Below are positions 41,838 to 51,644 of a stretch of 64,000 nucleotides of DNA, in pieces; position 1 is the first letter of the stretch; each line of letters begins with the position of its first letter. The position numbers and the translations under genes are program-made. The DNA comes from Sorangium aterium (GTDB lineage Bacteria > Myxococcota_A > Polyangia > Polyangiales > Polyangiaceae), in contig NZ_JAQNDK010000002.1 of the NCBI RefSeq assembly GCF_028368935.1, forward strand, positions 1,736,001-1,800,000. Reading direction: 5' to 3'. Below the pieces are notes generated by a model that saw only the letters and a program-made list of their open reading frames with translations, made no database searches and was not told the DNA's origin.

Positions 41838-42989
41838 ATGATCCTGCATCAGGCCCAGGTCGAGCAGACGGTCGACCGCGACGAGCGGGACAGGTTCATC
41901 AAGGAGCTCGTGGTGGTGCGGGTCCGGAGCACCGCGCACGAGTCCCCGCCGGCGAGCCGTGGGATCGAGGGGGCGCGCGCGCCGGGGGTGGAGGACGCGG
42001 AGCCGGTGGAGCGGGACGTGCCGCTGGCGATGATCCGCAAGCGGAGCGCGCGGCTCCGGAGCACGGTGGCGAGCGTGCTGTTGATCCACGGGTACGGCCA
42101 GAACCGGTACATCTGGCACCTGCCGTCGCGGAGCTTTTCCAACTACCTGGCGCGCGCGGGCTTCGACGTCTTCAACCTGGACCTGCGGGGGCACGGTCGG
42201 TCGCGGCACCTCGGGGCGCGGCGGCCGGCTCACGTGACCGATTTCGTCCGCGAGGACGTGCCGGCGGCGATCGAGGAGATCCGGCGCATCTCGGGCCCGC
42301 GGCCCGTGTACCTGATCGGCCACTCGCTCGGCGGGCTCGTCAGCTACGCGACGGCGCCGACGATGGGGGACGCGGTCGGCGGGATCGTCACGCTGGGGAG
42401 CCCGTACCTGTTCACGCACGGATCGCGGTCGCTCGCGCTGCTCGGCCGGCTGATGCTGACGGTCGACCGGCGCGTCCCGCTCGGGCAGGGGGCGCTCCCG
42501 CTGTCGGCGTGGGGCGAGCCGTTCCGGTTCGTGCGGGCGTTCGTCGAGAGCCCGATCTTTCCGCTGCCGATCCGGGGGTTCGTGCCCGGCTCGATGGAGA
42601 CGCGGGTGCTCACGCAGCACATGTCGCTGGCGATGGACAGCGGCAGCATCACGGTGCTCCGGAACATGTTCCTCGACGCGGCGGCGTCGCGGAAGAGCGG
42701 CCACCACATGGGGAGCCTCTTCGGCTACGCCGAGCGCTTCGAGCACCTCGACCTGCCGCTGCTGGTCATCGCGGGCACGCACGACGACCTCGCGCCGCCG
42801 GCGTCGGTGAAGCCGGCCTACGACTTCAGCCGCTCGTCGGACAAGACGTACCGCGCGTTCCCGCGCGGCCACCTCGACATCGTCGTCGGCCGGGACGCGC
42901 CGCTCACGGTGTGGCCGCTCATCGAGGCCTGGCTGAAGACGCGCATCCGGCGGGCGGCGGCGAGGGAGCGCGATCGGCTGAGCGCGTAG
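41838..42989 (+). CDS. alpha/beta-hydrolase
   Basis: 383 aa. The oxyanion region is LLIHGYGQNRYIWHL (about 82), the nucleophile elbow GHSLGG (about 160), the acid GTHDDLAPP (about 315) and His in RGHLDIVVG (about 340), so the Ser-Asp-His triad is complete. The 75-residue N-terminus is unusual and disordered-looking (RVRSTAHESPPASRG). No signal peptide, so cytoplasmic. A lipase/esterase or acyltransferase role is likely; the substrate cannot be told. Confidence 0.85.
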   Translation: MILHQAQVEQTVDRDERDRFIKELVVVRVRSTAHESPPASRGIEGARAPGVEDAEPVERDVPLAMIRKRSARLRSTVASVLLIHGYGQNRYIWHLPSRSFSNYLARAGFDVFNLDLRGHGRSRHLGARRPAHVTDFVREDVPAAIEEIRRISGPRPVYLIGHSLGGLVSYATAPTMGDAVGGIVTLGSPYLFTHGSRSLALLGRLMLTVDRRVPLGQGALPLSAWGEPFRFVRAFVESPIFPLPIRGFVPGSMETRVLTQHMSLAMDSGSITVLRNMFLDAAASRKSGHHMGSLFGYAERFEHLDLPLLVIAGTHDDLAPPASVKPAYDFSRSSDKTYRAFPRGHLDIVVGRDAPLTVWPLIEAWLKTRIRRAAARERDRLSA

Positions 42990-43032
42990 GGGCGCCAAGC
43001 GAGGGCGCCGGCGCGACTGCTATCGTAGCCTG

Positions 43033-44253
43033 ATGAACATCGAGCTCCGGCAGCTGGGCATCGAGCGGTACGGCGAGTTCGTCCATCCGATCCTCACCGC
43101 CTTCGGCGCGCTCCTGAACCCCGAGCGCATGGAGGGGACGAAGCGGCTCCAGGAGTTCACCTTGCGCCTCGGCGCGTACGACGGCGAGTCGCTCGTCGGC
43201 GCCGCCGGCACGTTCTCGCTCACGATGACCACGCCGGGCGGCGCCGTCCCGGCCGCCGGGCTCACGGCGGTCGCGGTCATGCCGACGCACCGCCGCCGCG
43301 GCATCCTCACGCGCCTCGTCCGGCGGCACCTCGACGAGGCGCGGGCCGCGGGGCAGCCGATCTCCGCTCTCTGGGCCACGGAGGGCTCCATCTACGGCCG
43401 CTTCGGCTACGGCCTCGCGTCGCAGGCGTGCTCCATCTCGATCGAGCGCGATCGCAGCGCGTTCCGTGGGGAGGCGAGCGCGGAGGGCCGGGCGCGGCTG
43501 CTCGGGGAAGCCGAGGCGCTCGAGGCGTTCGCGCCGGTCTGGGAGCGCGCCCGCCCGCTCGTCCCCGGGATGCTGGCGCGCTCGGAGCCGTGGTGGCGGG
43601 GCCGGCGGCTGAGCGACAACGACTTCATCCGCCAGGGGGGCGGCCAGCTCCAGCGCGTCGTGATCGAGGTTGACGGGCGCGCCGAGGCCTACGCGCTGTA
43701 CTGCGTGCATCACCGGTGGGACGCCTCCACGATCCCGATCGGCTCGGTCCGCGTCATCGAGGCGATCGGCGCCTCGCCGCTCGGGACCAGGCTCGTCTGG
43801 CGGTACCTCTTCGACATCGATCTGGCGCAGCGGATCGAGGCGAGCCTCCTGCCGCCCGATCATCCCCTCGGTATGCTCCTCGTCGAGCCGCGGCGGCTGC
43901 GCCTCACGGCGAGCGACGGGCTGTGGGTGCGCATCGTGGACGTCGAGGCCGCGCTCGCGGCGCGCGCCTACGGCAGCGGCGAAGCGCTCACGCTCGAGAT
44001 CACCGACCGCGATTGCCCCTCGAACGCGGGCCGGTTCCGGCTGCACGGGGGCGAGCGGCGCGCGACGCGGACCACGGCGGCGCCGGACCTCCGCCTCGAC
44101 ATCACGGCGCTCGGCTCGGCGTACCTCGGCGGCGTCTCCTTCCGTTGCATGGCCGACGCGGGCCAGGTCGAGGAGCTCTCCGGAGGCGCCGTCGAGCGCG
44201 CGGACAGCCTGTTCCGCGCCGCGCGCGCCCCGTGGTGCCCCGAGATCTTCTGA
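43033..44253 (+). CDS. Eis-like GNAT N-acetyltransferase
   Basis: 406 aa, the length of Eis-type acetyltransferases. Acetyl-CoA binding motif is VAVMPTHRRRGILTRLVRRH (about 78-97); YGRFGYGLAS is the conserved loop of this family; the sequence ends CPEIF, the C-terminal carboxylate that takes part in catalysis in Eis. Two GNAT halves and a sterol-carrier-like C-terminal domain are implied by length. Eis proteins acetylate amines, including aminoglycosides; whether this one does is unknown. Followed by the J-domain gene after 13 bases. Confidence 0.85.
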   Translation: MNIELRQLGIERYGEFVHPILTAFGALLNPERMEGTKRLQEFTLRLGAYDGESLVGAAGTFSLTMTTPGGAVPAAGLTAVAVMPTHRRRGILTRLVRRHLDEARAAGQPISALWATEGSIYGRFGYGLASQACSISIERDRSAFRGEASAEGRARLLGEAEALEAFAPVWERARPLVPGMLARSEPWWRGRRLSDNDFIRQGGGQLQRVVIEVDGRAEAYALYCVHHRWDASTIPIGSVRVIEAIGASPLGTRLVWRYLFDIDLAQRIEASLLPPDHPLGMLLVEPRRLRLTASDGLWVRIVDVEAALAARAYGSGEALTLEITDRDCPSNAGRFRLHGGERRATRTTAAPDLRLDITALGSAYLGGVSFRCMADAGQVEELSGGAVERADSLFRAARAPWCPEIF

Positions 44254-44266
44254 AGGCCCGGCCCCG

Positions 44267-44785
44267 ATGACGCTCCCGCTCCGCGGTGTCTACGCGGTGA
44301 CCCCGACCCGCCGCCGCCGCTTCCTGTGGGCCGCATGGTGGACGGCCGAGCCGGCGCGCGAGCCGTTCCGCCCTCCGGACGCGAGCCAGGGCGGCGCGCG
44401 GACCGTCGAGGAGGCGCGGGCGCAGGCCGAGCGCGCGGCCGGGCGCCCGCTCGTCGAGATCGAGCCGGCGTGGGCGACGGCCTGGACGCGCATCCTGCGC
44501 GGCGAGCCCCCGTGGCCCAAGCCGCGCGCGCGGCGGGAGGCGCCCCCGCCGCCACCCGGGCCGTCGAGGCGCGCGCCGTCGCGGCCTGCGTCCGCGCGCG
44601 GCGCGTCGCCGTTCGCGGTGCTCGGACTGGCGGAGGCCGCGAGCGCGGACGAGATCCGCCAGGCGTTCCGCCGGCTCGCGCTCGTCACGCACCCCGATCG
44701 CGGCGGCGACGCCGGCGAGTTCATGCGCGTCAAGTGGGCCCACGACGAGGCGATGGCCAGGCTGACGCGGCCCAGGCGCCGGTAG
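44267..44785 (+). CDS. J-domain protein
   Basis: 172 aa from ATG 44267. The first 70 residues are a small domain of unknown type (LWAAWWTAEPAREPF), then a Pro/Arg-rich linker, then a J-domain at about 118-170: FAVLGLAEAASADEIRQAFR with the HPD tripeptide in THPDRGGD. J-domains stimulate Hsp70 ATPase; a single C-terminal J-domain without zinc fingers means a specialised co-chaperone. Cotranscribed with the acetyltransferase. Confidence 0.8.
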   Translation: MTLPLRGVYAVTPTRRRRFLWAAWWTAEPAREPFRPPDASQGGARTVEEARAQAERAAGRPLVEIEPAWATAWTRILRGEPPWPKPRARREAPPPPPGPSRRAPSRPASARGASPFAVLGLAEAASADEIRQAFRRLALVTHPDRGGDAGEFMRVKWAHDEAMARLTRPRRR

Positions 44786-44806
44786 GGATGCTGCGGGGAT
44801 CTGGGG

Positions 44807-47800
44807 CTAAGGAGGGCTCGCCGCGGCGACCTTCCCCGCCTCGTCGAGGAGCGGCGCGTACTCGCGCGTGAGCAGCGGGTTGCCGCGGAGCGCCTGATCG
44901 AGCAGGGCTCCGGCGCGCCGGGCCAGCTCCAGGCGCGCCGCCCGCTCGCGCTCCACCTTTGCCTTCAGGAGGAGCAGCGCGCCCTTCCTGGCGCTCGCCA
45001 GCGGGAAGCCCGGGTCGATGGCCAGCGTGCGATCGATCAGCGCGAGCCCCGCCTCGATCTCCGAGCGCACGTCGAGGAGCCCCGGCCCGGTCAGGGCGGC
45101 GCGCTGCCGGTGGACCTCGGCCAGGGTGCCGAAGATCCTCGGGTTGCCCCCGTTCGCCTCGTGGGCGCGGAGCAGCGACCGCTCCGCGGCGTCGAGCGCC
45201 GGCGCGGGGCTCCTGCCGCGCGACGCGGCCCACCGCGCCGAGAGCAGCTCGATGTGCCCGAGCGCGAGGAGCGCTCCGGCGTTCTGCGGCCTCGCGGCCA
45301 CGATGGGCTCGATCGCGCCCCTCGCGGCGCGGAGCGCGGCCGTCGGATCCTCCCCCCGGAGGAGCGCCCAGTGCGCCGCCTCGATGCGCGCGAGGCCCGC
45401 GCCCTGCTGCGCCTCGAGATCGTCCGGGTTGAGGTCCGCGGCCGCGCCGTACGCCTCGAGCGACCGCGCGAGCGAGACCTCCGGGCTCTCGCCGGTGAGC
45501 CGCTGGTGCCGGCCCTGGATCAGGTAGGTCAGGGCCAGGTTGTTGTAGGCGCGGTAGCTGTCCGGGCGCCGCCGGAGCGCCGCCTCGAGGCTGTCCTTGG
45601 CCACGTCGAGCGACTCCTCGGGCGACGCGCCGTGGTCGAGCTCGTACTGCGCGCGCCGCGCGTAGAGCCAGCCCTGGTTGAGGAGCGGCGGCATGTCGTT
45701 CGGCGCGATCTCGATCGCCCGCTCGGCGTACGACGCGCCGATCTCGAAGAGGGAGAGGGGATCGGCGCCGCGGGACGCGGCGTACTCGGCCATCATGCCG
45801 TAGGCGATCGCGGCGTCGTTCCACGTCCAGAACGAGTTCGGGTCGAGGGCGAGCGATCGCTGCGCGCTGTCGACCGCGCGGCCGAGCGAGGGCCACGCGT
45901 CGAGCCCCACGGAGCTCTCGTGCGACGCGAGGAGGAAGAAGCTCGCCCCCATCGCGCCGTACGCGGTCGCGTCCGACGGGTCGCCCTGGGCCGCTTGCTC
46001 GCTGGCCGCGACCGCCTCGACGAGGTCCGACCTCGGGTCCGAGCCGCGCGACAGGTCGCGCCTCGCGCGGTGCACGAGCGCCCAGGCCTTCTTGGCGAGC
46101 GCGCCGCTCGCCCGCGGGTTGGCCTGGAGCGCCCTGTCGCACCGGGCGATGATCTGCGCGACGACCTCCTGCGCGTCTCCGCCGCGCTGCGCCTCGATCA
46201 GCATGATCTCGCTCAGGGCGCGCGCGGTCGCCTCGTGGACGTCGGGATCGCTCTCGGCCATCTCCGCCGCGGCCTTGTACGAGGCGACGGCCTCCCAGAA
46301 CTCGACGAGCGCCGCCGCGTGCTCCCCGAGGTCGCGCGCCGCCGTGCCCTTCGCGAGCAGGATGTCGCCCTCCAGCTTCTTCGCCTCGTATTCCCAGGGG
46401 GATCGCGCGAACGCCAGCCGCGCTTCGGTGAGCGCCTCGTCGAACCGCCCCTCGTAGAGCGCGATGAGCGCCACGGCGTACGACGGCGGCTCCGCGGCCG
46501 ATCTCACGCTGTCCCTCAGGTACCTGATCGCCGGCTGCTTGTGCCGCTCCTCGAGCTCGAGCTGGTGCGCGGACCGCTCCCCCTTGTCGGCGAGGCGCCG
46601 CGCCCGATCGAGCCCCTTCAGGTAGAGCATGCCGTGCACGAGGCCCGCCGCGAATTTCACGTCGCGCGTGGCATACCCGCTCGCGAGCGCCGCCTCGAGG
46701 TGCGCGAGCGCCTCCTCGGGCTCGTGCAGCGCGAGGTGCCCGCGCCCGAGCGCGTAGCGGCCGGGGCCCTCGACGAGATCGCCCGTCGTCTCGCGCATGC
46801 CCTGCATCTTCCGGTCGATCTCGCCCATGCGCGCCCGGATGACCTCCTTCTCCCGCGACACCTCGTGGAGGGGGAGCGCGTAGGCGTAGCGCATGAACAG
46901 CTCCATCTCCTTGACGTCCTGACCGAAGCCCTCGGCCAGGGACGCCACGCGCGCGGCGAGCTCGGCCTGCCGCGCGGCGGCGAGCTTCGCGCGGAGGGCG
47001 ACGGCGCCCGAGAGCGCGAGCACGACGAGCGCCACGGCGGCCGCCGCGACAGCGAGCCTGTGCTTCCTGGCGCGCTTCAGGGCGCGGTAGCCGATGCCCA
47101 TCGGCCGCGCGTGGATCGGCTCCCCCTCGAGGTAGCGCTCGAGATCGAGCGCGAGCATCTTCGCGGAGTCGTACCGCCGCTGGGGCTCCTTCTCGAGGCA
47201 CTTCATCACGATGGTCTCGAGATCGACGGGGATCCGCTTGTCGATCTTCCGCACCGGCGCCGGCAGCTCGCGCGCCACGCGGGCGATGAGGCTCGTCACC
47301 GACGGGTCGACGTACGGCGGGCGCCCGGCGAGGACCTCGTAGAGCGTGGAGCCGAGGCAGTAGACGTCCGTGCGGCGGTCGAGCTGGCGCTGGCCCCCGG
47401 ACACCTGCTCGGGCGCCATGTACGCCGGCGTCCCCTCGCCGCTCGTCGTCGCCCGGGCGTCCGCCGCGGTGTCCCTCGCGAGCCCGAAATCGAGGAGGTA
47501 AGGGCGGAAGGCGCCGTCGGCCGTCCGCTCCACCAGGATGTTCGCCGGCTTGATATCGCGGTGAATCAGCCCGAGCCGGTGGGCGGCGTGCAGGCCGTCC
47601 GCGACGTCGGCCACGATCTTCACCCGCTGCTCGAGGGACATCTGCTGCGCCACCCGGTGGAGCGGCTGGCCGTCGATGTACTGCATGGCGATGAACGGCT
47701 GGCCCTGCGCCTCGCCCACCTCGTACACCTTGCAGATGTTCGGGTGCTCGACCCGGGCCTGGGCCCGCGCTTCCCAGATGAAGCGCTGGGCGAGCTCCGG

Positions 47801-48127
47801 ATCGTTGCCCCGTATCAGCTTGAGCGCCACGTACCTGTGGAGTCGGGGGTCCCTGGCCTTGTAGACCGTGCCCATTCCCCCTTTCCCGAGGAGCGACTCG
47901 CACTCATACCGATCCCAGTTGCGGATGGGAAACCTGCTCGGCACGTGCGACGAGGGCGGCTCGACGCACATGAACACCGTTTCCTGCGCGGCGCCCGAGC
48001 TCCCCGGCGGGGCGGAGCGGGGCGGCCTGCTCTGGGGCGCGATCGCGACGGGGCGGGACGTGGGCTCCTCGTTCGCCGACCACGCGGCGTCCGCGCTCTC
48101 CGGGCCCGCTCCTCCCATTCGGCTCAT
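44807..48127 (-). CDS. Ser/Thr protein kinase with TPR-containing C-terminus
   Basis: 1106 aa from ATG 48127 (48172 also possible). The kinase domain spans about 70-335: GKGGMGTVYK glycine loop, VALKLIRG, catalytic HRDIKPANIL, DFGLA and the APE-equivalent MAPEQ, all intact. A single transmembrane helix (LAVAAAAVALVVLALSGAVA) divides it from about 740 residues of TPR-like repeats (YGAMGASFFLLASHE; YNNLALTYLIQG; LLALGHIELLSARWA), predicted to be outside the inner membrane. Receptor-type kinase with a sensory repeat domain. No partner gene is adjacent. Confidence 0.92.
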   Translation of the reverse strand: MSRMGGAGPESADAAWSANEEPTSRPVAIAPQSRPPRSAPPGSSGAAQETVFMCVEPPSSHVPSRFPIRNWDRYECESLLGKGGMGTVYKARDPRLHRYVALKLIRGNDPELAQRFIWEARAQARVEHPNICKVYEVGEAQGQPFIAMQYIDGQPLHRVAQQMSLEQRVKIVADVADGLHAAHRLGLIHRDIKPANILVERTADGAFRPYLLDFGLARDTAADARATTSGEGTPAYMAPEQVSGGQRQLDRRTDVYCLGSTLYEVLAGRPPYVDPSVTSLIARVARELPAPVRKIDKRIPVDLETIVMKCLEKEPQRRYDSAKMLALDLERYLEGEPIHARPMGIGYRALKRARKHRLAVAAAAVALVVLALSGAVALRAKLAAARQAELAARVASLAEGFGQDVKEMELFMRYAYALPLHEVSREKEVIRARMGEIDRKMQGMRETTGDLVEGPGRYALGRGHLALHEPEEALAHLEAALASGYATRDVKFAAGLVHGMLYLKGLDRARRLADKGERSAHQLELEERHKQPAIRYLRDSVRSAAEPPSYAVALIALYEGRFDEALTEARLAFARSPWEYEAKKLEGDILLAKGTAARDLGEHAAALVEFWEAVASYKAAAEMAESDPDVHEATARALSEIMLIEAQRGGDAQEVVAQIIARCDRALQANPRASGALAKKAWALVHRARRDLSRGSDPRSDLVEAVAASEQAAQGDPSDATAYGAMGASFFLLASHESSVGLDAWPSLGRAVDSAQRSLALDPNSFWTWNDAAIAYGMMAEYAASRGADPLSLFEIGASYAERAIEIAPNDMPPLLNQGWLYARRAQYELDHGASPEESLDVAKDSLEAALRRRPDSYRAYNNLALTYLIQGRHQRLTGESPEVSLARSLEAYGAAADLNPDDLEAQQGAGLARIEAAHWALLRGEDPTAALRAARGAIEPIVAARPQNAGALLALGHIELLSARWAASRGRSPAPALDAAERSLLRAHEANGGNPRIFGTLAEVHRQRAALTGPGLLDVRSEIEAGLALIDRTLAIDPGFPLASARKGALLLLKAKVERERAARLELARRAGALLDQALRGNPLLTREYAPLLDEAGKVAAASPP

Positions 48128-48252
48128 GACTCGGACCCTTTTCAACAGCGAAGGTGGAGCCCCCCAGCGCATGGCCTCGAATCGCCATCATCCCGGACCG
48201 CCTGGCCGCTTGCCAGTGAGCGTCTCGCTTCAGGCGTGAGCTACGAGCGATA

Positions 48253-48300
48253 TGACAGAACTGTCACCCAACGGTAAACCTGAGTTTACGTCCATGTCAA
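48253..48300 (-). promoter_or_regulatory. promoter and inverted repeats upstream of the kinase gene
   Basis: On the minus strand TTGACA (48300-48295) is 18 bases before TACCGT (48276-48271), pointing at the kinase. Two inverted repeats overlap it: GTAAAC/GTTTAC (48274-48279, 48284-48289) between the boxes and TGACAG/CTGTCA (48253-48258, 48261-48266) just downstream, where a repressor would bind. The remainder of the 309-base gap (48128-48436) shows nothing else. Confidence 0.45.
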
Positions 48301-48436
48301 CACCCCGGACGGGGCCTATCCCCGGAGCCCGGGACGCCGTCCGCGACGCCATTTGTGGGGCGCGCGACATGACGCCGAGGTGGGTGGGTTCGGCTGCTCC
48401 GCTGCTCCGCTGCTCGAGCGACCGCCGGCGGGCTGC

Positions 48437-49141
48437 TCAGTACTTGACGGTGCAGCCGAACGCCTCGGTCTCTTTCGTGGAGATCGCCTTGCCGGCGGCG
48501 AGCTCGGCCAGCGCGGCATCGACGTAGTTCGTGACCTGCTCGCCCGGCTCGGGCTCACCGCCCTTCGTGCTGTCGATGGCGCCGGCGTAGACGACCGTAC
48601 CCTGCGGATCGATGACGACCATGTGCGGTGTGCGCTGGGCGCCGTAGGCGCGCCCGACATCGCCCTTCTCGTCGATGAGGACGGGGTAGCTCATCCCGAA
48701 CTCGCCCTTTGCCTTCACGTTCTCTTCCTTGGTGGTGCCCTGCTTGCCCGGGGCGCCCGAGTTGATGGCGAGCCACACGACCCCCTTCTGGGCGTGCTGC
48801 GCCGGCACGTCCTTCAGGCCGCCTTGGCGGTGCGCGAGCTGCACGAACGGGCAACCCGGGTTGAACCACTCGAGGACGACCGTCTTGCCCTTGTGATCGG
48901 CCAGCTTGACGGGCTTGCCGTCGAGGTCCGGCAGCGTGAAATCGGGCGCGGGCTGCCCGATCTTGGCCTGGGCCGCCTTCGCCTGAGCCGCCGGCGCGTC
49001 CGCGGCCTTCGCCTTCGGGGCGTCGGCCTTGGCGGGCTGCGGCGCGGCGGCGCCGGTGGCCGCGGGCGCGCTCGCCTCGCCTGGCTGGGTGCAGGCCGCG
49101 AGGGCCGCGGCGAGGAACGTCAGGGAAATGAGCTTGTTCAT
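48437..49141 (-). CDS. redoxin-type (AhpC/TSA-like) lipoprotein
   Basis: 234 aa from ATG 49141. Signal peptide with lipobox (FLAAALAAC), then an Ala/Lys/Pro-rich spacer of about 65 residues, then a thioredoxin-fold domain (APDFTLPDLDGKPVKLADH, WFNPGCPFV, GRAYGAQRTPHMVVIDPQG). Only one Cys occupies the catalytic position (GCPFV instead of CxxC), as in 1-Cys peroxiredoxin-like proteins; another Cys occurs near the C-terminus (FGCTVKY) and might be the resolving one. Envelope peroxide or disulfide handling is likely. Confidence 0.8.
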   Translation of the reverse strand: MNKLISLTFLAAALAACTQPGEASAPAATGAAAPQPAKADAPKAKAADAPAAQAKAAQAKIGQPAPDFTLPDLDGKPVKLADHKGKTVVLEWFNPGCPFVQLAHRQGGLKDVPAQHAQKGVVWLAINSGAPGKQGTTKEENVKAKGEFGMSYPVLIDEKGDVGRAYGAQRTPHMVVIDPQGTVVYAGAIDSTKGGEPEPGEQVTNYVDAALAELAAGKAISTKETEAFGCTVKY

Positions 49142-49179
49142 ACAGGGACGCTTACCACGCGTCGCGGGAGGCGCATGCG

Positions 49180-50073
49180 TCACGGGAACTCCGGCCAGCG
49201 ATCGCCGGTCGCCCACCGGTATCGAAGGCCGAGCTGGCCGAGATCCGCGCCCAGCAGGCCGAGCCGATCGGGCGTCGCCGCCACCACCATCACCGTGCCC
49301 ACCGCGTCCAGGTGGTGCGTCAACGACACGGCCAGCACGGGGCCAATGCGCACGACGAGGCTGTCGCGGCCAGGGTTGCCGAGCACCTCGGCGGCGGCGC
49401 CCAGGCGGAGCTCGCCGAACCGGTCCATCTCCGCCATGTAGCCGAGCCGGCCCCGGTAGAGGTACGGCGGCTTCATCACCGCGTGGAGCGCCTCCTCGTA
49501 AAGGTAGAACCCCCGCGGCGTCCCCAGCACCGCATAGCCGGTCGCGACGCCGAACAGGCTGCCTCCGAGCAAGGGTATCGAGCCCGACACCTCGATCTCC
49601 CCGGCGACGTACCGCGAAGGGGGGCCCTGCATGAGCTCGGTGTCCCTGCGCGTGTACGACGCCCGGGGCTCGAGGAAATACTGGCTCGTCGAGAAGGCGT
49701 ATCGCGCGCCGCCGCGGATCTCCACGCTGGGCAGCGCGGCGCGGAGGCCCAGGTACTCCGCGCCGCCGCTCGGCGACACGCTCGCGTAGGCCTCGATCCC
49801 GAGCCAGGACCAGTGCGGCTTGCCCACGCCGAGGGCGAGGCTCGGCCTGAAATAGATCACGCCGAGATCCATCAGCGCGGAGAGGAACGGGCGCGCGGCC
49901 GCGCTCCGCGCCCAGTACGAGCGCTTCTGCAGGAGGTCGATGCCCGAGGGCACCGGCGGCGGCTCGCCGGCGGTCGACGGCAGATCGGCCGGATCCTGGG
50001 CGCCGGCCCCGCGGGGCAGCAGGGTGAGCGCGGCGAGCGCCGCGGCGGCGGCCAGCGCGCGGCGGAGCGCCAT
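49180..50073 (-). CDS. probable outer-membrane barrel protein
   Basis: 297 aa from ATG 50073. Signal peptide (RRALAAAAALAALTLLPRGAGA, cleavage after GAG-A). Long alternating strands with aromatic residues follow (FLSALMDLGVIYFRPSLAL, SLFGVATGYAVLG, SLVVRIGPVLAVSLTHHLDA) and the end is LGLRYRW. No cysteines. The PAP2 gene starts three bases away on the same strand, so the two form an operon; together they may remodel outer-membrane lipids. Confidence 0.65.
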   Translation of the reverse strand: MALRRALAAAAALAALTLLPRGAGAQDPADLPSTAGEPPPVPSGIDLLQKRSYWARSAAARPFLSALMDLGVIYFRPSLALGVGKPHWSWLGIEAYASVSPSGGAEYLGLRAALPSVEIRGGARYAFSTSQYFLEPRASYTRRDTELMQGPPSRYVAGEIEVSGSIPLLGGSLFGVATGYAVLGTPRGFYLYEEALHAVMKPPYLYRGRLGYMAEMDRFGELRLGAAAEVLGNPGRDSLVVRIGPVLAVSLTHHLDAVGTVMVVAATPDRLGLLGADLGQLGLRYRWATGDRWPEFP

Positions 50074-50075
50074 CG

Positions 50076-51104
50076 CTAGAACCTGCCCACCAGGTACCCG
50101 CCGAGCGGCGCGGGCGCGAAGCTGAGCGTGACGCCGTCCCCGCGCGGCGCGCCCGAGGCGGGGGCGCCGCCGCGGTAGTGCAGGAGCCACGGGAGCCCGA
50201 GGCCGGTCAGGGCGCCGACCGCCGCGCCCGTGAGCGCGTCGGTCGCGAAGTGCTGGTCGGAGACGACCCGGAGCGTCGCCACGGCCGCCGCTGTCCCGAG
50301 CGACGCGGCGCACGCGAGCGCGTCGGGGGCGCCTCCGCCGTACAGGGGCAGGTTCGCGTGGTGCGAGCACACGAGCCCCGCTGCAGTGAACGCGGTCGAG
50401 CTGTGGCCGCTGAAGAAGCTCCGGTACCGCTTGCTCCCGCGGCAGTCGAGGTCCTGCTGCTCCTGCGGCCCGGCGCACCCGGCGCGGTAGGGGCGCTCGC
50501 GGCTCGTCAGCCCCGCGATGACGCCGTTCAGGGCCGCGTTCAGCGCGAGCGCCTCGACGTCGATCATCGCGATCTCCCAGGCGACGCTGCCGCGGCCGTG
50601 CCCCCACCAGGTCACGAGCAAGGCGTCCACCGCGAGGTGGTTGGTCATCAGCGTGAGCAGGAGATCGCTCGCGTCCCGCGCCATCTCGCGCTGGCGATCG
50701 CTCCGGATGCGCAGGGCGTCGCGCGCCGAGCCGTCGAAGCCGTTCACGGTCGTCCACCGGCCCTCCGACGGCGGGATGGCGAGCGTGCCGAAGGCGGTCG
50801 CGGCCAGGAGCCCCGTGGCCACGTATTCGCTCACGCGGAAGCGCGGCCAGGCCGGATCCCACGCGACCTCGGGCCGCGCGCGCGAGGGCCGCTCCGGCGC
50901 GGCCCGGCGCGGGGCGCTCGGCGCCAACGCCCCGGAATGGAGAGCGGTGATGTCGCCGGCTCCCCGTGTCGCCGCGCCGGACGGCGCCGCGGACAGCTCG
51001 GCTCGCGCCGCTGCAGACGGCTCGGCGCGCGCCTCTCGAGCGCCGAGCAGCGCCGCCACGGCGAGCGCGCTGGAGGCGAACCGGAGGGCCGCAGCGCACC
51101 TCAA
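50076..51104 (-). CDS. PAP2-family membrane phosphatase
   Basis: 342 aa from GTG 51104 (few better starts). N-terminal signal region, then a disordered stretch, then the phosphatase core: SRERPYR, FFSGHSSTAF and RVVSDQHFATD, the three PAP2 motifs with the catalytic His residues. An extra CRGS loop with cysteines (AGCAGPQEQQDLDCRGSKRY) precedes the second motif. Typical role: dephosphorylation of lipid or isoprenoid phosphates at the periplasmic face. Confidence 0.85.
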   Translation of the reverse strand: MRCAAALRFASSALAVAALLGAREARAEPSAAARAELSAAPSGAATRGAGDITALHSGALAPSAPRRAAPERPSRARPEVAWDPAWPRFRVSEYVATGLLAATAFGTLAIPPSEGRWTTVNGFDGSARDALRIRSDRQREMARDASDLLLTLMTNHLAVDALLVTWWGHGRGSVAWEIAMIDVEALALNAALNGVIAGLTSRERPYRAGCAGPQEQQDLDCRGSKRYRSFFSGHSSTAFTAAGLVCSHHANLPLYGGGAPDALACAASLGTAAAVATLRVVSDQHFATDALTGAAVGALTGLGLPWLLHYRGGAPASGAPRGDGVTLSFAPAPLGGYLVGRF

Positions 51105-51120
51105 GGAGCGGACCGCGCGA

Positions 51121-51477
51121 TCAGAAATCGGGATGGCCGATGACGAGGAACTCGAGCGGACCGGCGCCCGTGTTGCGCAGCCCGTGGTGTACGTTCGTCT
51201 CGACGTGCATCATCTGGCCGGGACCGAGGGGCACCTCGCGGTCGCCGACGATGCCGAGCGCGTGCCCGGCCAGGATGTAGATGGTCTCGGTGGTCTCCGT
51301 GTGGAGCTCGCGCGAGATCTCGCAGCCGGGCGCCATCGTGCCCCTGTAGAAGCCGAAGGCGTGCCCGCGATCTCTTCCCAGCAGCTGCGCCATGAAGACG
51401 CCTCGGTTGGGCAAATACTCCATCACATCTTCGTCGGCTGCGGTCAGCACCACGGCCCCGTCGAGCTGCTGCCTCAT
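51121..51477 (-). CDS. small cupin protein
   Basis: 118 aa with GGAGGAGG upstream of ATG 51477. Single conserved-barrel domain: motif 1 ELHTETTETIYILAGHALGI, motif 2 GPGQMMHVETNVHHGLRNTG. The metal-binding His/Glu set (H...E, H...H) is present, so it likely binds a divalent metal. No further domain; a metabolic isomerase/dioxygenase or sensor. It stops 17 bases before the PAP2 start. Confidence 0.85.
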   Translation of the reverse strand: MRQQLDGAVVLTAADEDVMEYLPNRGVFMAQLLGRDRGHAFGFYRGTMAPGCEISRELHTETTETIYILAGHALGIVGDREVPLGPGQMMHVETNVHHGLRNTGAGPLEFLVIGHPDF

Positions 51478-51644
51478 GGCGATCCTCCTCCTTCACGAGT
51501 GAAGCCGCTGAGAGATCGAACCGTTACAGAAGCGCACCGCGTCCTGTCAACGGCGCTCCGCGCAAACCGTGCGACGGCGGCCGTCGGACTCTCAGCTTCC
51601 CAGCTTCTCTCCTTCCCCGTTCCCGTTCTCTGCGTTTCCTGGCT